DNA of 64,000 nucleotides from positions 62,001-126,000 of the IMG/VR virus record IMGVR_UViG_3300025732_000020; one strand, given 5' to 3'. Shown here one piece after another: positions 17,830 to 27,744 of this stretch. This DNA comes from a virus. The translations under genes and the position numbers were made by a program. The notes beneath the pieces were generated by a model, which was not told where the DNA came from, ran no database searches, and saw only the letters and a program-made list of their open reading frames with translations. The first letter of the stretch is position 1; every line of letters starts with the position of its first letter.

Positions 17830-20800
17830 ATGGAAGGATACAGTTTTATAAGACAGAATCGCCCCGAAATTGGATTAGTTAGTTACTATGACCTGGGCGA
17901 AATTTATAGCAGTGATGAAAGAGATGCTTTATTTAACATCCTTTTAGATCCAGACGCATTAGACCAGATCTATAATCTTTCTAGAAGTGGTCTTGTTAAA
18001 GAAGATATTAGAACTGCTGGAGGGCTAGAACTGCCAGTTTATCATTCTATGGCTATTTCTTCAGAAACCTCACGTGGTATTTCTAATAAAATTCAAAGCC
18101 TTATAAGAACTGACGGAGAGATCGGAGATCCTGGATTACAAGACTTCAATATTTCAAATTACTCTGATAATATTATAGTTCTTCATGGTGGACTTGCTGC
18201 CAATAACATTGAATTTAGGTATCTTGATGAGGAAGGAGAAGTTAAAAAAACTGTCGTTCCAACTTCCAGAGAGAGTCTTTTCAACTCCATTGTAGATAGT
18301 GCAACTGGAAAATTTTCAGAGGCTTCTTTCTCTTCTTTGATTAGAATAAGAAGAAGATCACATCTTAATAATCTAAACCTGAGAGCTACTAACCTGCTGC
18401 TGAATAGAGAGACAATTTCTGAGTCTCCTACTCATATTTTTAAAATTCCTGTATATGTAAGAACTCCTTCTAATACTAATCCAAAGTGCGAATTATTAGA
18501 ATGTTATTGCACAGTTAACTCTCCATTAATTATCCCAGTAAGAATAGGAACTTCAGGTACCATTTCTTTTTCAAGAGAGATAGGTTCAAAGGATCAAAAT
18601 CCTCAGGTTTCTTTTGTCTATGGATGGGAACTAAAACTACGTAGTGATCTTTCTATAGTAAAACAAGAAATAATTACTGACTCTAGAACTAGAGACGTTC
18701 AATCAATTAGCATTAATGTAACTGGAACTCCAGCTTCTAATAAGGAGTGTTTACTCTACGTTTATCTTGATCCAGAGCAGATTACCGAAATAGACTTATC
18801 CTCGCTAGGGATTGCAGAGCAAGCTGGTAAGGATATCGGCCTTATCGGATTTAATAATCTGAAAAAAATTAATATTAGTAATAATAGATTATCTACCCTT
18901 CCAACTTGGATAAAAGTACTTGATACTAAACTTATTGAATTAGATATATCTGGCAATGTCTGGGACGAGCCAGGGGGTATATACTCCACATTTGATTACC
19001 AAGACATGAGAAATTCCGGTATTTCAGGAATTTCAACTGCAGCGCCTCCTTCTAAAACTCTCACTGAGTTTATGTGTTATAGTGGATATAAAGCCTCCGG
19101 TGGTGGAAATAAAAATTCAAGTTATAAAGGATATTCTACGATCCAAGATTCCAATAATAAACTTTGGAAAGATTCTAGGAAAACTTCTATAGAAAGATTC
19201 AATTATCTTTATAATGGAAACCCAAGTAATCTTACTCAAGAGCCCATTCCAATTACTATCTCTGGCGAAGAAGGATTTAGAACTTTCACTCTATTGAACA
19301 AACTAAAATTAGGGTCTGAAATTTATGTATGTAATGCTGATTTCTCAAGAGTTTTTCCTAATCTATTTGATATAAGCATCGATTCGTCCAGTGGGGCCAA
19401 TCCTAATTTGCTAACTGGTTTAATACCAAAAATCAATAATACCTCTGTGGACCAGATTACTATTGATTATAGGGGACAGACTACTATGGAGGGCTCAATA
19501 GGATATATGGGAGATACTCCATTTTGGACTAATACTATTCAAAATATTAGTAATGGTACTATTACTACAAAATCAGCTTTTGAAACTGCAGCTGGAGTTA
19601 CTACATCTTTATCGCAGGAGGAGATTTTAAACGCTCCAAAGGGATTTATTGGGAAATATAATATCAAATCATTTAATCTTGCTGGAAGTAGTATTGTAGG
19701 CGGTATATTAACTGGCACCGATGATGTTTCTGGAACTAAAACTCTTGGAGTTACTCATCTTGTGAATAGTAATGACCCCACCGTTATCGCTAACGCGTGG
19801 AGTTCTTGGTTAAGTCAAACATCATATATTAGCTTCGATAGTTTTGGAAATGATTATAGGGATATTTACTTTAGAATTGCAAAAGGCTCGTCCTATAAGT
19901 GGATGAAATTATCCGAGGTAAACTTAAATTACATTTACGGGGTAGACAGTAAATATATTAGTTATAATGAAGGAGTTACTACAGAAAACTCCTCAGACAT
20001 CCTAACAGGTTTAGCATTACAAAATTTACAGGCGTATGCTGCAGCTTGGGGAGGAAAGATTTTTAGTATTAAAGATGTAGAATCAACGCTTAAAACCTTA
20101 CAAATAGGTAGGAATAGATGGAAGGGTTATACCGCAGATCTTTCCGATCCTGTAAGCAAATTTGAGTCATCCAACGGAAATTATAAATATCTTCTTCCTA
20201 AAAACTTTATATCACCATCAAAAGAAAATACCAAATTTGAAAGCCTTTCTATTGGAGAGTGTCAGAATTATAGTTCTGAAGATCAAAGATTTATTCTTAG
20301 ATCTAGTGAACTTAGTTCTTTCAAGGTACTTAACTATATTACTTTTCACAATTCTAAAATTTTTGGCGTTTTCCCAGCACTCTCGGCAAATGTTAATTCT
20401 GCGAAAATAAAAATAAACATTAGTTATAATAACTTTAGAGACTTATCTAATCTAGGAACAGATAGAAATCAGAAAGTTATTGAGTTATTTGCTAGTGAGC
20501 AGTCTTCTAGTTTCGGCGGATGTAGGTTACCTAATTTTTCAACTTCATCAACTAATATAACGAAGATAGACCTAAATAATAACTTAAGTACAAAAGATAT
20601 AAATGGTAAAGTATTACTCTCATGTTTGGCTGATCCTGACGTAATAGCAACTAAATCCCATCTGGGTACATTGCAGCAAGAAGTCTCCATTCCTCCCGTA
20701 ACTTGGAATGCGGAATCGGCTGATGGAAAAATCCATAGAATAGTCATAGCTTCTGGAAGTACTGATATATCCAAGCAGGTATATGTAAACGACGAAATAA

Positions 20801-21558
20801 GAGATACGAATGAGTCTGGAAATGTAATTGGCATAGTAACTCAAGTACATAAGAGTGGCACTACGGGATTTATCCATGTAACTGGAGTAAGATCAGATGT
20901 TAATATAGATTTCTCTGGTAAAACTCTCGCATTTATTAGAAGAGGGCAAATAGTTAGTAACTATTTCCAAGATATGTCTAATTTACAAGAATTAAACCTA
21001 CAGAATAACAGATTGGTTGGTAAAGTTCCCACATTTAAAGGAGCAAAAAATTTAAAAGTAGTAAATCTTACAAATAATCTTTTCACTGAATGGCCTGGCG
21101 ATGTATTTACCACCAAAGGATTCTTCTCTGGCGGTTCGGTAAAATTAACTAGTTTTGATATAAGAGAAAATCCGCTCAGTGTAGAGGCTATAAGACTAAT
21201 TATTAAAGAATTATACGACTCTAAAACAGCGAATAGTAAATTAAGTTATTCTGCTCTAAAGGTAAATGTTCAAAAAACTAAATGGAATGGAACCGGATAT
21301 AACACCGACTGGTCAAGGAGTGAAGTTTTCTATAATACAACATCTAAACAAGTGGACGATCCAACCTGGATCAGACCCACAAAAACAGTAGATTCTGGAC
21401 AGGTTGATGCAAACGGTAATCCTATATACACCCAAGTTCCAGATACTTCAGCAACTCCTCCAAAAATTACTGTAGTTTCTGGAGATCCACTACTCGATCA
21501 ATATAAAATTTTGATAGGAAAGTATGGTATATCATTCTCTGGTATAGCCTCCACGTAG
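17830..21558 (+). CDS. Leucine-rich-repeat virion protein
   Basis: This 1242-residue protein contains leucine-rich repeats in at least two regions. Residues ~315-385 show LKKINISNNRLSTLP followed by LIELDISGNVW. Residues ~1043-1120 show LQELNLQNNRLVGKVP, LKVVNLTNNLFTEWP and LTSFDIRENPLS. Further degenerate repeats (KIKINISYNNF, ITKIDLNNN) lie near 855-920. These match the L..L.L..N.L consensus of ligand-binding LRR proteins. It sits in a structural cluster right after two fibre-like genes, so an adhesin or receptor-binding role on the virion is inferred. There is no signal peptide or membrane segment. The early part (FSREIGSKD...VSFVYGW) looks beta-rich. Confidence 0.7.
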   Translation: MEGYSFIRQNRPEIGLVSYYDLGEIYSSDERDALFNILLDPDALDQIYNLSRSGLVKEDIRTAGGLELPVYHSMAISSETSRGISNKIQSLIRTDGEIGDPGLQDFNISNYSDNIIVLHGGLAANNIEFRYLDEEGEVKKTVVPTSRESLFNSIVDSATGKFSEASFSSLIRIRRRSHLNNLNLRATNLLLNRETISESPTHIFKIPVYVRTPSNTNPKCELLECYCTVNSPLIIPVRIGTSGTISFSREIGSKDQNPQVSFVYGWELKLRSDLSIVKQEIITDSRTRDVQSISINVTGTPASNKECLLYVYLDPEQITEIDLSSLGIAEQAGKDIGLIGFNNLKKINISNNRLSTLPTWIKVLDTKLIELDISGNVWDEPGGIYSTFDYQDMRNSGISGISTAAPPSKTLTEFMCYSGYKASGGGNKNSSYKGYSTIQDSNNKLWKDSRKTSIERFNYLYNGNPSNLTQEPIPITISGEEGFRTFTLLNKLKLGSEIYVCNADFSRVFPNLFDISIDSSSGANPNLLTGLIPKINNTSVDQITIDYRGQTTMEGSIGYMGDTPFWTNTIQNISNGTITTKSAFETAAGVTTSLSQEEILNAPKGFIGKYNIKSFNLAGSSIVGGILTGTDDVSGTKTLGVTHLVNSNDPTVIANAWSSWLSQTSYISFDSFGNDYRDIYFRIAKGSSYKWMKLSEVNLNYIYGVDSKYISYNEGVTTENSSDILTGLALQNLQAYAAAWGGKIFSIKDVESTLKTLQIGRNRWKGYTADLSDPVSKFESSNGNYKYLLPKNFISPSKENTKFESLSIGECQNYSSEDQRFILRSSELSSFKVLNYITFHNSKIFGVFPALSANVNSAKIKINISYNNFRDLSNLGTDRNQKVIELFASEQSSSFGGCRLPNFSTSSTNITKIDLNNNLSTKDINGKVLLSCLADPDVIATKSHLGTLQQEVSIPPVTWNAESADGKIHRIVIASGSTDISKQVYVNDEIRDTNESGNVIGIVTQVHKSGTTGFIHVTGVRSDVNIDFSGKTLAFIRRGQIVSNYFQDMSNLQELNLQNNRLVGKVPTFKGAKNLKVVNLTNNLFTEWPGDVFTTKGFFSGGSVKLTSFDIRENPLSVEAIRLIIKELYDSKTANSKLSYSALKVNVQKTKWNGTGYNTDWSRSEVFYNTTSKQVDDPTWIRPTKTVDSGQVDANGNPIYTQVPDTSATPPKITVVSGDPLLDQYKILIGKYGISFSGIAST

Positions 21559-21576
21559 TAGGGTGAATGACATAAT

Positions 21577-21584
21577 GATTAAAG
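21577..21584 (+). promoter_or_regulatory. Variant GATTAAAG promoter motif
   Basis: GATTAAAG, one change from GTTTAAAG, lies 28 bases before the ATG at 21613 in the only sizeable gap of this plus-strand cluster. Confidence 0.4.
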
Positions 21585-21612
21585 TAAATTAGAAAAAACT
21601 TAAGTAATCAAC

Positions 21613-23355
21613 ATGAGTGGACTAACTCGATTTAAAAATCTTTCAGAAACTGGCTTAAATCTAAAAACGTCTTTACAAAAACTCTATGCTCCAGGGATAG
21701 AGGATGATATTGAACTTTTTTCATTATCATCTTCTGTTTTATCTACAGTAATCTCTGGTCCTAAAGTACAAGATCCCACAGCTGAGTTTCCAGTAGAGAC
21801 TCAAATTTATGGACTAAGATCAGAAAAGATCGTAGAAAGAAAAGGAGTTGAAGATATTCAGTATGATAGAACACGATTTTTAACTAAATACTTTACTTTT
21901 ACTCCAGGTAATAAAGTATTTTTTAAAAACTTCTCCGTGAGTACTTCAAGTAATAAAGATTCATTTCATCCTCCGATTTTTTCAAATAATGGATCTATTC
22001 CAGATGTAGAGTTAGTCTATGGAGGAAGAGGTTTCTACTTTAAAAAAGGTTCCTCTAGCTCCTCTAGTATTTTACATGATGACAACGATTTTGAAAATGT
22101 TAATGATAATGTCGTAGTATTAAAAGACGTTATTTTAGAGGGGGTAAATAGTAAAAGAATCAGTGCAAAAGCAACATTGACATTCAAGGAAGAGACTTTT
22201 AATGATAAAACCCATGCAACAAACGAATCTTATGAAGATTTTAATACTAGGAGGTTTACTCTAACTGATGTAGTTATTACAGAGAGGGGTACTGGTTACG
22301 GAATTTTTGAAAAATTAAGAATTAAAGAAACTTCATCAAGTTACTCAGTTGATACAGAATTATCAACTTTGGTAAATACCGATACTGCGTCCATTAATAG
22401 TTTAATAATTCAGAGACAAGGCGGTGTTGCTTTTATTTTTCAAGACCCGATTATTAGGGTTAGACAGTACTACTATGAAGTAATAAATTCTGATCTGGAC
22501 GGATTTTTCTTATTCGATAGAAAGAATAATAAATATGTCTTTCTCGATAAAGATACCGAGATACTTAATATTCAAGATATTGATATAAGGCGAGAAGACT
22601 TTATTAGAGTAAATAACTTTACTCAGTTTAAATTCGCCTCATCTGGAGTATATCTAAGTACCTATGCCGAAACATCGTTCTTTGCTAATGGATCCATTAG
22701 TTCTAATATTACTAGTTTGGGCAACCAAGTAGGTAGAAATTTAGAATCTATCAGAACTACTATTCAAAACGCAAAGAAGCCGCAATTAGCTACTAACGCA
22801 GAGAATAAACTTGGGTATAGTTATAATGCTTTTGAGGGCAGAGATGTAGCAATTTGGCAAAGAGTAATAATTAGGGATCAAGATGATTTATTAGGAGCGA
22901 TTAGACAAGAAGGACTTAGTGGAGATGAAGTAAGAGACAATAGTTTAATCCCAGAGTTTGTTGTTACAAGTGGAAGTCAAAAGTTTACTATTCCTGGCCT
23001 ATACATCAAGGTAGGAGATGTATATAAAAGAGCTTATTCTACAAAAGATAAGCCTTTCTATAATACTATTTCTTCAGTGGTTGAAAATCCGACTATTAGC
23101 ACTAATACTAGTGAGAACAGAAATTCTCTTCCACTTGGGACTCTCAGTGCGGAAGCTTATGACCAATCCAGTGGATCTTGGTATGCTTATAATTCAGTAA
23201 TTTCTGAATTTGCTCAGAGAATATCAGTATCTTCACCGGCAGGAAAGAACGGAGCATTCTATTTTCACAAAAGTACTGCGATAACAGTAACAGAAAAACC
23301 CAATTCTGTCTCTGGGAAAAGGGTATATTCAGTTCCCTTATTCCAGGCAGTTTAA
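21613..23355 (+). CDS. Probable virion structural protein (580 aa)
   Basis: The protein begins MSGLTRFKNLSETGLNL and shows beta-rich, Asn/Ser-rich sequence. Residues ~88-120 (RFLTKYFTFTPGNKVFFKNF) look like a remote version of the FRYQPG module of the two giant genes upstream. A DVVITERGTGYGIF stretch resembles small GTGY turns in fibre proteins. No enzymatic motif is seen. It converges with the large minus-strand gene, and their stop codons share the palindrome TTAA. The structural role is inferred from company and composition. Confidence 0.6.
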   Translation: MSGLTRFKNLSETGLNLKTSLQKLYAPGIEDDIELFSLSSSVLSTVISGPKVQDPTAEFPVETQIYGLRSEKIVERKGVEDIQYDRTRFLTKYFTFTPGNKVFFKNFSVSTSSNKDSFHPPIFSNNGSIPDVELVYGGRGFYFKKGSSSSSSILHDDNDFENVNDNVVVLKDVILEGVNSKRISAKATLTFKEETFNDKTHATNESYEDFNTRRFTLTDVVITERGTGYGIFEKLRIKETSSSYSVDTELSTLVNTDTASINSLIIQRQGGVAFIFQDPIIRVRQYYYEVINSDLDGFFLFDRKNNKYVFLDKDTEILNIQDIDIRREDFIRVNNFTQFKFASSGVYLSTYAETSFFANGSISSNITSLGNQVGRNLESIRTTIQNAKKPQLATNAENKLGYSYNAFEGRDVAIWQRVIIRDQDDLLGAIRQEGLSGDEVRDNSLIPEFVVTSGSQKFTIPGLYIKVGDVYKRAYSTKDKPFYNTISSVVENPTISTNTSENRNSLPLGTLSAEAYDQSSGSWYAYNSVISEFAQRISVSSPAGKNGAFYFHKSTAITVTEKPNSVSGKRVYSVPLFQAV

Positions 23356-26300
23356 GCCACCCAAGTGGGTCTATTCCTAGTTAGGAGATTGATTTTATTA
23401 TCATTATCCTTATCTAGGAAAAGAAAAATGTTGGATTTCGTAGGCTCGTTATTTGTATAAACAAGAGCATCTTTATACAGATACGCATTGCTTACGCTCT
23501 GTGGTGTTACAGCTGGTATTTCAATGAGAAGTTTTGAGTTATAAGTTGTAGTACTTAAAGTAAAATCTGGTTTCTGTGCTGAAGTCATAGAAACCAAAAT
23601 ACTAGAAGTCTCACTAGTATCAAAATCTAATATTAACTTTTTATTGATTTGAAGATATTTACCACCTAAATCATTTATTTTGTTACTATCCGTAGATCCC
23701 CAATAAACGTCATATTGTCCTTCTGTAGAAGAAGTAATCTCAGAAGTACTAGCTGTGATTGCTAATAGTTGCAGATCTTGAGTATCGTAAGGGGGATAGC
23801 AAATACCCCCTAGTCCTGGGTCAGAAGAAAATACTGACTTATCATATCCAAAAGGAGTTACAATTTGAGCGGGTGGAGCAGGGATTTCAGATCCGTCCGC
23901 AAAAGGACTTACTTGAGTGGGACTAGTACTATCTTTTAAATATAAAGAGTCAGCAATTCCTAAACCTGCCCCAGAATCAATTTTTCTAAATTGGTATCCG
24001 GTGCTATAGACATAGTTAAAGTCTATAAAGTCATTAAAGGATATAGGATTATCTACTTTATTCTGTGATGAATCTATAACATATGAAGGAAATTTTGAGA
24101 ATGATAAGAAGTTATAAAAAATCTTACATTCTTTATTACCTACCAGAGTCGCTGGGTCAGTCGCGCCATGATCTATGGTAACTTTGGTATCGGCGTAACT
24201 ATAGGCAGTTACATAATATGCAACTCCGTTGATTTCTATACGTGTTCCTAGGTAGTCAGTATTAGTCCCTGTGATCCCTTTGAAAAATGTTGAGTTAGTA
24301 ATTGATACTACAGCTGGGTTTCCATCCGAAGAAATTGTTAGTTGAACTTCTTCAGTGGGTCTTGAAGTACCAATTAAGTCAAAAAAGTGATATACGTCCC
24401 CACCTGAAGTTATAAATCCAGTTAAGAACAAATCATTAAAGTCCGTGCTAGGCGCTGTGCCAATCTCAAATGGACTATCAGCAATTATTCTGTTAGTACC
24501 CGGGTTATCTGGGATTAAGTGTTTATTACCACTCAGAGTGCCATTTACATATTTAAATGCGACTGGGAATCCTTCAAATGCGTTACTGTTACCATTTACA
24601 TAGTCGGCTGATGTGGAATATAACTTGATTACGTCATCTCCAAAAGAAGAGATGTTATCTGACATATGTAGAGCCTTACCTACTTTGTTGGTAGTAGCAT
24701 CAGAAGAAGTAATTCCATAATTATTTACTGGGGTGCCGTAAATAACAACACTTCCACCTAATCCAACTTCATTTTCAGTAATTGTAAAGAACGTATAATT
24801 TTCCCCAGGGGTCCTTACCTCATTGGGTTGTAAAGGCTTTATCGTCTCATCCTTTTTCTGTCTTCCAATAAAAAGTAGTTTATTATGACTATAATCATAA
24901 TCCCTATCTGAAGTATTTACAGTCAGACTATTATCTATAGCTCCATCATATCGTGACTTATTATAGACATTTATTGGAGGTAATTCACCATAGATAATTT
25001 TATAAGCTTCATAATTGCTTTCAAGTTGTACTTTTTGAGGATTAGGTTCAACGTAGTTGGCGCCTATCCCTTCTAGCATATCATTCCTATTGGCGTATGT
25101 ATATTGGATGTTGGGATGGAAAATATACTCTTGCCAAAGTTCCTGCTCACTAAACTCGATAGGAGGTGCATTATAGACTCTATTAGTCAGAGCCACATAA
25201 ATAGGACCTGATGAGATTCCAAGATCAGAACTAGTTAAATTGCCGTCTGTTTGATTGATTTTAGCTCCTAAGAATCCTTGAGATAAAATCCAATCGTCTC
25301 CGTATATATTTGTTAAGTCTGGGGACGTCTCAGTAGAATAAGCAAGAATTTCTGCTATTTCATTGAAATTATTAACTAGGTTGACTCCATCAGTAGCTTG
25401 CCACGTAGCACCGCCATCTGATGTTTCTATTTTTACAATTGCTTTATAATCATTCCACTTAGTACTTTCTCCATTGGCGTGGATTTGATCTATTTCAAAT
25501 CCTGGAGTAAGTCCAGGACTTAATTTTGCTAAGTCTCGAGCTGTAATGTTTTCTTCACCTTTTTCTAGAACTAAAGCATCATATTCCGCTGGGTCTTCCT
25601 GTCCGAACCAATATCTAATTACTACAGGGACATAATCGTTGAAGATTTTCTTTGTATTTCCTTCAGGGTCACTAACTGTAACAGTATAGTCCCAACTTGC
25701 TCCATTTCCAGCTACTCTTTGAGTTGTTGGGGTACTACTGACAGTTTCTAGCGACATGGACTCATTAGACGGTCCTCCTTGGAGATAATACGTTCTATAC
25801 CCCGAGGAGTCATCAGTAGCTGATTCCTTCGTGGGCTGTGAATAGTAAGTGTCCGAATTATATGTATCAAGGGCAGTCTTCCAAGAGCCCTGCACTGCTC
25901 CTGTACTTGAGTTATACCCCGTTATTTCAAAATAATCAATCTTGATGTGCCCAGAAACTTGTGTTAAAAATTTACCAAAAACACTACCACTAATTGATCT
26001 CTTCATCCAAAAGTCCATTTTTAGGCCCCAATTATATGGGTTTGATACTGCTTTTGGAAGAGAATAAGAAAAGGATATATTACCGTCTCTAATTACAGGA
26101 AATGAGGGATTTATGAGAGCGTTTGTAGTTGTATATTCTGATCTGCCTCTATAATCTTTTTTATAAGCTCCAGACCACCACCATTCTTTTTCTATATCTG
26201 GAACAAACTCTCCATCTTTAATATATCCAACTCTGTGAGTGTCAAGTATCTCTTGGGGGGATGCCGGAATATAATCGGGGCCATTTACTACAGGAGCATT

Positions 26301-26846
26301 TGGATCATTTTCGTCAATATTTAAATCATGAGTATAGAACGGAGGAGGGTTTGTATGAGAATATAACTTTCCTGTCTCTGTACCATCCTCTGTTTCATCC
26401 AGAGGAACAGTGTACTTAAACATTGCAGTTCCTTGGCCTTGGAAGACAGTGCCTCTTCCAGCGAAGAATTCTAATTGCTTAAGTCTATCAGCAATTCTTT
26501 GTCTAGGATTTACTAATGGAACTAAATTTCCAGATTTAGTTTCTAAATTAAGAGAACTATTTGATAAAATGGCTAGATCTTCATTTTTAAGACCATAGTT
26601 GATAATACCATCTAAGATCTCAAGATCTGGATATAAAAATTTTCCCTCAGTTTGTTTTTCTGCGGGATCTTGGATATCAAGTAAAACTTCACTAAGAGCC
26701 TGTGAAGCATCACTAATATCGGAAAGGGCTAGATCTCTTACTAAACCTCTATATTTTACCTCTGTTTCCAAAGGTATTTTTAATTGGCTAAGAGGAGGTA
26801 GATTTGTCGATACTTTTACTCTTCCTGTTCTAGAGTATCTAGCCAT
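23352..26846 (-). CDS. Large virion structural protein (1164 aa)
   Basis: The protein begins MARYSRTGRVKVSTNLPPLS. The N-terminal 110 residues are helical and charged (LSDISDASQALSEVLLDIQD), and the rest is beta-rich with many aromatic and Gly/Asn turns (for example WWWSGAYKKDYRGRSEYTTT). No known domain is recognised. Length, composition and position among structural genes point to a tail or fibre component. It is preceded by a perfect GTTTAAAG motif 33 bases upstream, at the end of phoH. A four-base overlap with the converging gene means both must end at the same spot. Confidence 0.65.
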   Translation of the reverse strand: MARYSRTGRVKVSTNLPPLSQLKIPLETEVKYRGLVRDLALSDISDASQALSEVLLDIQDPAEKQTEGKFLYPDLEILDGIINYGLKNEDLAILSNSSLNLETKSGNLVPLVNPRQRIADRLKQLEFFAGRGTVFQGQGTAMFKYTVPLDETEDGTETGKLYSHTNPPPFYTHDLNIDENDPNAPVVNGPDYIPASPQEILDTHRVGYIKDGEFVPDIEKEWWWSGAYKKDYRGRSEYTTTNALINPSFPVIRDGNISFSYSLPKAVSNPYNWGLKMDFWMKRSISGSVFGKFLTQVSGHIKIDYFEITGYNSSTGAVQGSWKTALDTYNSDTYYSQPTKESATDDSSGYRTYYLQGGPSNESMSLETVSSTPTTQRVAGNGASWDYTVTVSDPEGNTKKIFNDYVPVVIRYWFGQEDPAEYDALVLEKGEENITARDLAKLSPGLTPGFEIDQIHANGESTKWNDYKAIVKIETSDGGATWQATDGVNLVNNFNEIAEILAYSTETSPDLTNIYGDDWILSQGFLGAKINQTDGNLTSSDLGISSGPIYVALTNRVYNAPPIEFSEQELWQEYIFHPNIQYTYANRNDMLEGIGANYVEPNPQKVQLESNYEAYKIIYGELPPINVYNKSRYDGAIDNSLTVNTSDRDYDYSHNKLLFIGRQKKDETIKPLQPNEVRTPGENYTFFTITENEVGLGGSVVIYGTPVNNYGITSSDATTNKVGKALHMSDNISSFGDDVIKLYSTSADYVNGNSNAFEGFPVAFKYVNGTLSGNKHLIPDNPGTNRIIADSPFEIGTAPSTDFNDLFLTGFITSGGDVYHFFDLIGTSRPTEEVQLTISSDGNPAVVSITNSTFFKGITGTNTDYLGTRIEINGVAYYVTAYSYADTKVTIDHGATDPATLVGNKECKIFYNFLSFSKFPSYVIDSSQNKVDNPISFNDFIDFNYVYSTGYQFRKIDSGAGLGIADSLYLKDSTSPTQVSPFADGSEIPAPPAQIVTPFGYDKSVFSSDPGLGGICYPPYDTQDLQLLAITASTSEITSSTEGQYDVYWGSTDSNKINDLGGKYLQINKKLILDFDTSETSSILVSMTSAQKPDFTLSTTTYNSKLLIEIPAVTPQSVSNAYLYKDALVYTNNEPTKSNIFLFLDKDNDNKINLLTRNRPTWVA

Positions 26847-26879
26847 AGTATTTTACTTATACCAAATAATAATAATAAT

Positions 26880-26887
26880 CTTTAAAC
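26880..26887 (-). promoter_or_regulatory. GTTTAAAG motif, minus strand
   Basis: A perfect GTTTAAAG, read on the minus strand, is followed by ATTATTATTATTATT, with the ATG of the 1164-residue structural gene 33 bases downstream. It touches the phoH stop codon. Confidence 0.55.
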
Positions 26888-27619
26888 CTATGATTTTGAA
26901 CCGTAGAGATCTGAGTAGGCATAAATTACAGACTTTACGAAATCAGAACGAACAATTTCATTATATCCAAAGTTAACATGACCTACCGATTGGTTAGATC
27001 CAAGACGACGAAGAGCATCTGATAAGCCATCACCGCCATAACGATTTGCTAGGTCTCTTTGGACTATATCCCCAAGAAGGGCAATGGAGGAATTATCGCC
27101 AAGACGGGTGAGGATCGTCATTACCGAATGAGCGGTAGCATTTTGCATCTCATCAGCAATAATCATGCATCTGTGCAAAGATCTACCTCTGAGGTGCTCA
27201 ATAGGTAGAAACTCAATGACTTTTTTCTCAAGGAGATAATCAGCCTTGCCTTTTTGCATAAATACAGCAAGGGAGTCACGGATCGGCATGATGTGAGGAG
27301 CAATCTTCTCCTCAAGGTTACCTGGTAAGAAGCCTAGACCCTGTTCCCCTGGAGTAGATACAATTGGCTTTACATAATAAATTTTTTCAATTTCCCTCTT
27401 ATGGAGTTTTTCACATGCTGCATGAATCGAGAGGAGAGTTTTAGCAGTTCCAGGAGGCCCGGTTAGAATCGTCAAAGTTTTTGTTTTCAAATACCTCATT
27501 GCATCAACCTGGGAAGGATTCATAGGTAGAAGAGGTTTATGCTCTTCAAACTTGGGATTTGATGCCTGAATCATGTCGCCTTGTTCAATTCTTTGACGTC
27601 TAGAGGATTTTCTTGCCAT
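26888..27619 (-). CDS. phoH: PhoH-like P-loop ATPase
   Basis: This is a clear PhoH family protein. From the upstream-most ATG (27637) the Walker A motif GPPGTAKT is at residues 60-67, followed by the conserved YYVKPIVSTPGEQGLGFLPG, the Walker B-like MIIADEMQNAT (158-168) and the sensor LLGDIVQRD. I chose the ATG at 27619 (MARKSSRRQ), since the six extra residues of the longer form look like leader; neither start has a strong ribosome-binding site. PhoH is an ATPase, often linked to phosphate stress or RNA metabolism, and is very common in phages, including cyanophages; its phage role is unsettled. A terminator-like hairpin lies just upstream, so expression may depend on readthrough. Confidence 0.9.
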   Translation of the reverse strand: MARKSSRRQRIEQGDMIQASNPKFEEHKPLLPMNPSQVDAMRYLKTKTLTILTGPPGTAKTLLSIHAACEKLHKREIEKIYYVKPIVSTPGEQGLGFLPGNLEEKIAPHIMPIRDSLAVFMQKGKADYLLEKKVIEFLPIEHLRGRSLHRCMIIADEMQNATAHSVMTILTRLGDNSSIALLGDIVQRDLANRYGGDGLSDALRRLGSNQSVGHVNFGYNEIVRSDFVKSVIYAYSDLYGSKS

Positions 27620-27644
27620 GAGAGGGTTAATTTCCATTGATACG

Positions 27645-27681
27645 AAAAAAGACCCAAAAAGAGAAATCTCTTCTGAGTCTT
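27645..27681 (-). terminator. Terminator-like hairpin directly upstream of phoH
   Basis: On the minus strand a 15-pair stem (AAGACTCAGAAGAGA with TCTCTTTTTGGGTCTT, with G-U pairs) is followed by TTTTTT. It lies between the small virion gene and phoH. It fits the end of the upstream transcript, or an attenuator in the phoH leader, because the GTTTAAAG motif lies upstream of it. Confidence 0.7.
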
Positions 27682-27694
27682 ATGGATTTATATG

Positions 27695-27712
27695 TCTATG
27701 GAGGGACATAGA
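27695..27712 (-). other. Small hairpin in the phoH leader
   Basis: Six perfect pairs (TCTATG/CATAGA) close a six-base loop that reads TCCCTC on the minus strand. It lies between a GTTTAAAG motif and the terminator-like hairpin and could be part of the same leader RNA. Confidence 0.45.
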
Positions 27713-27733
27713 TTGTCTTCGTATCCTGACAAA

Positions 27734-27741
27734 CTTTAAAC
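27734..27741 (-). promoter_or_regulatory. GTTTAAAG motif upstream of phoH
   Basis: A perfect GTTTAAAG on the minus strand, right after the stop of the upstream gene. The start of phoH is about 100 bases downstream, with two hairpins in between, so the leader would be structured. Confidence 0.5.
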
Positions 27742-27744
27742 TTA

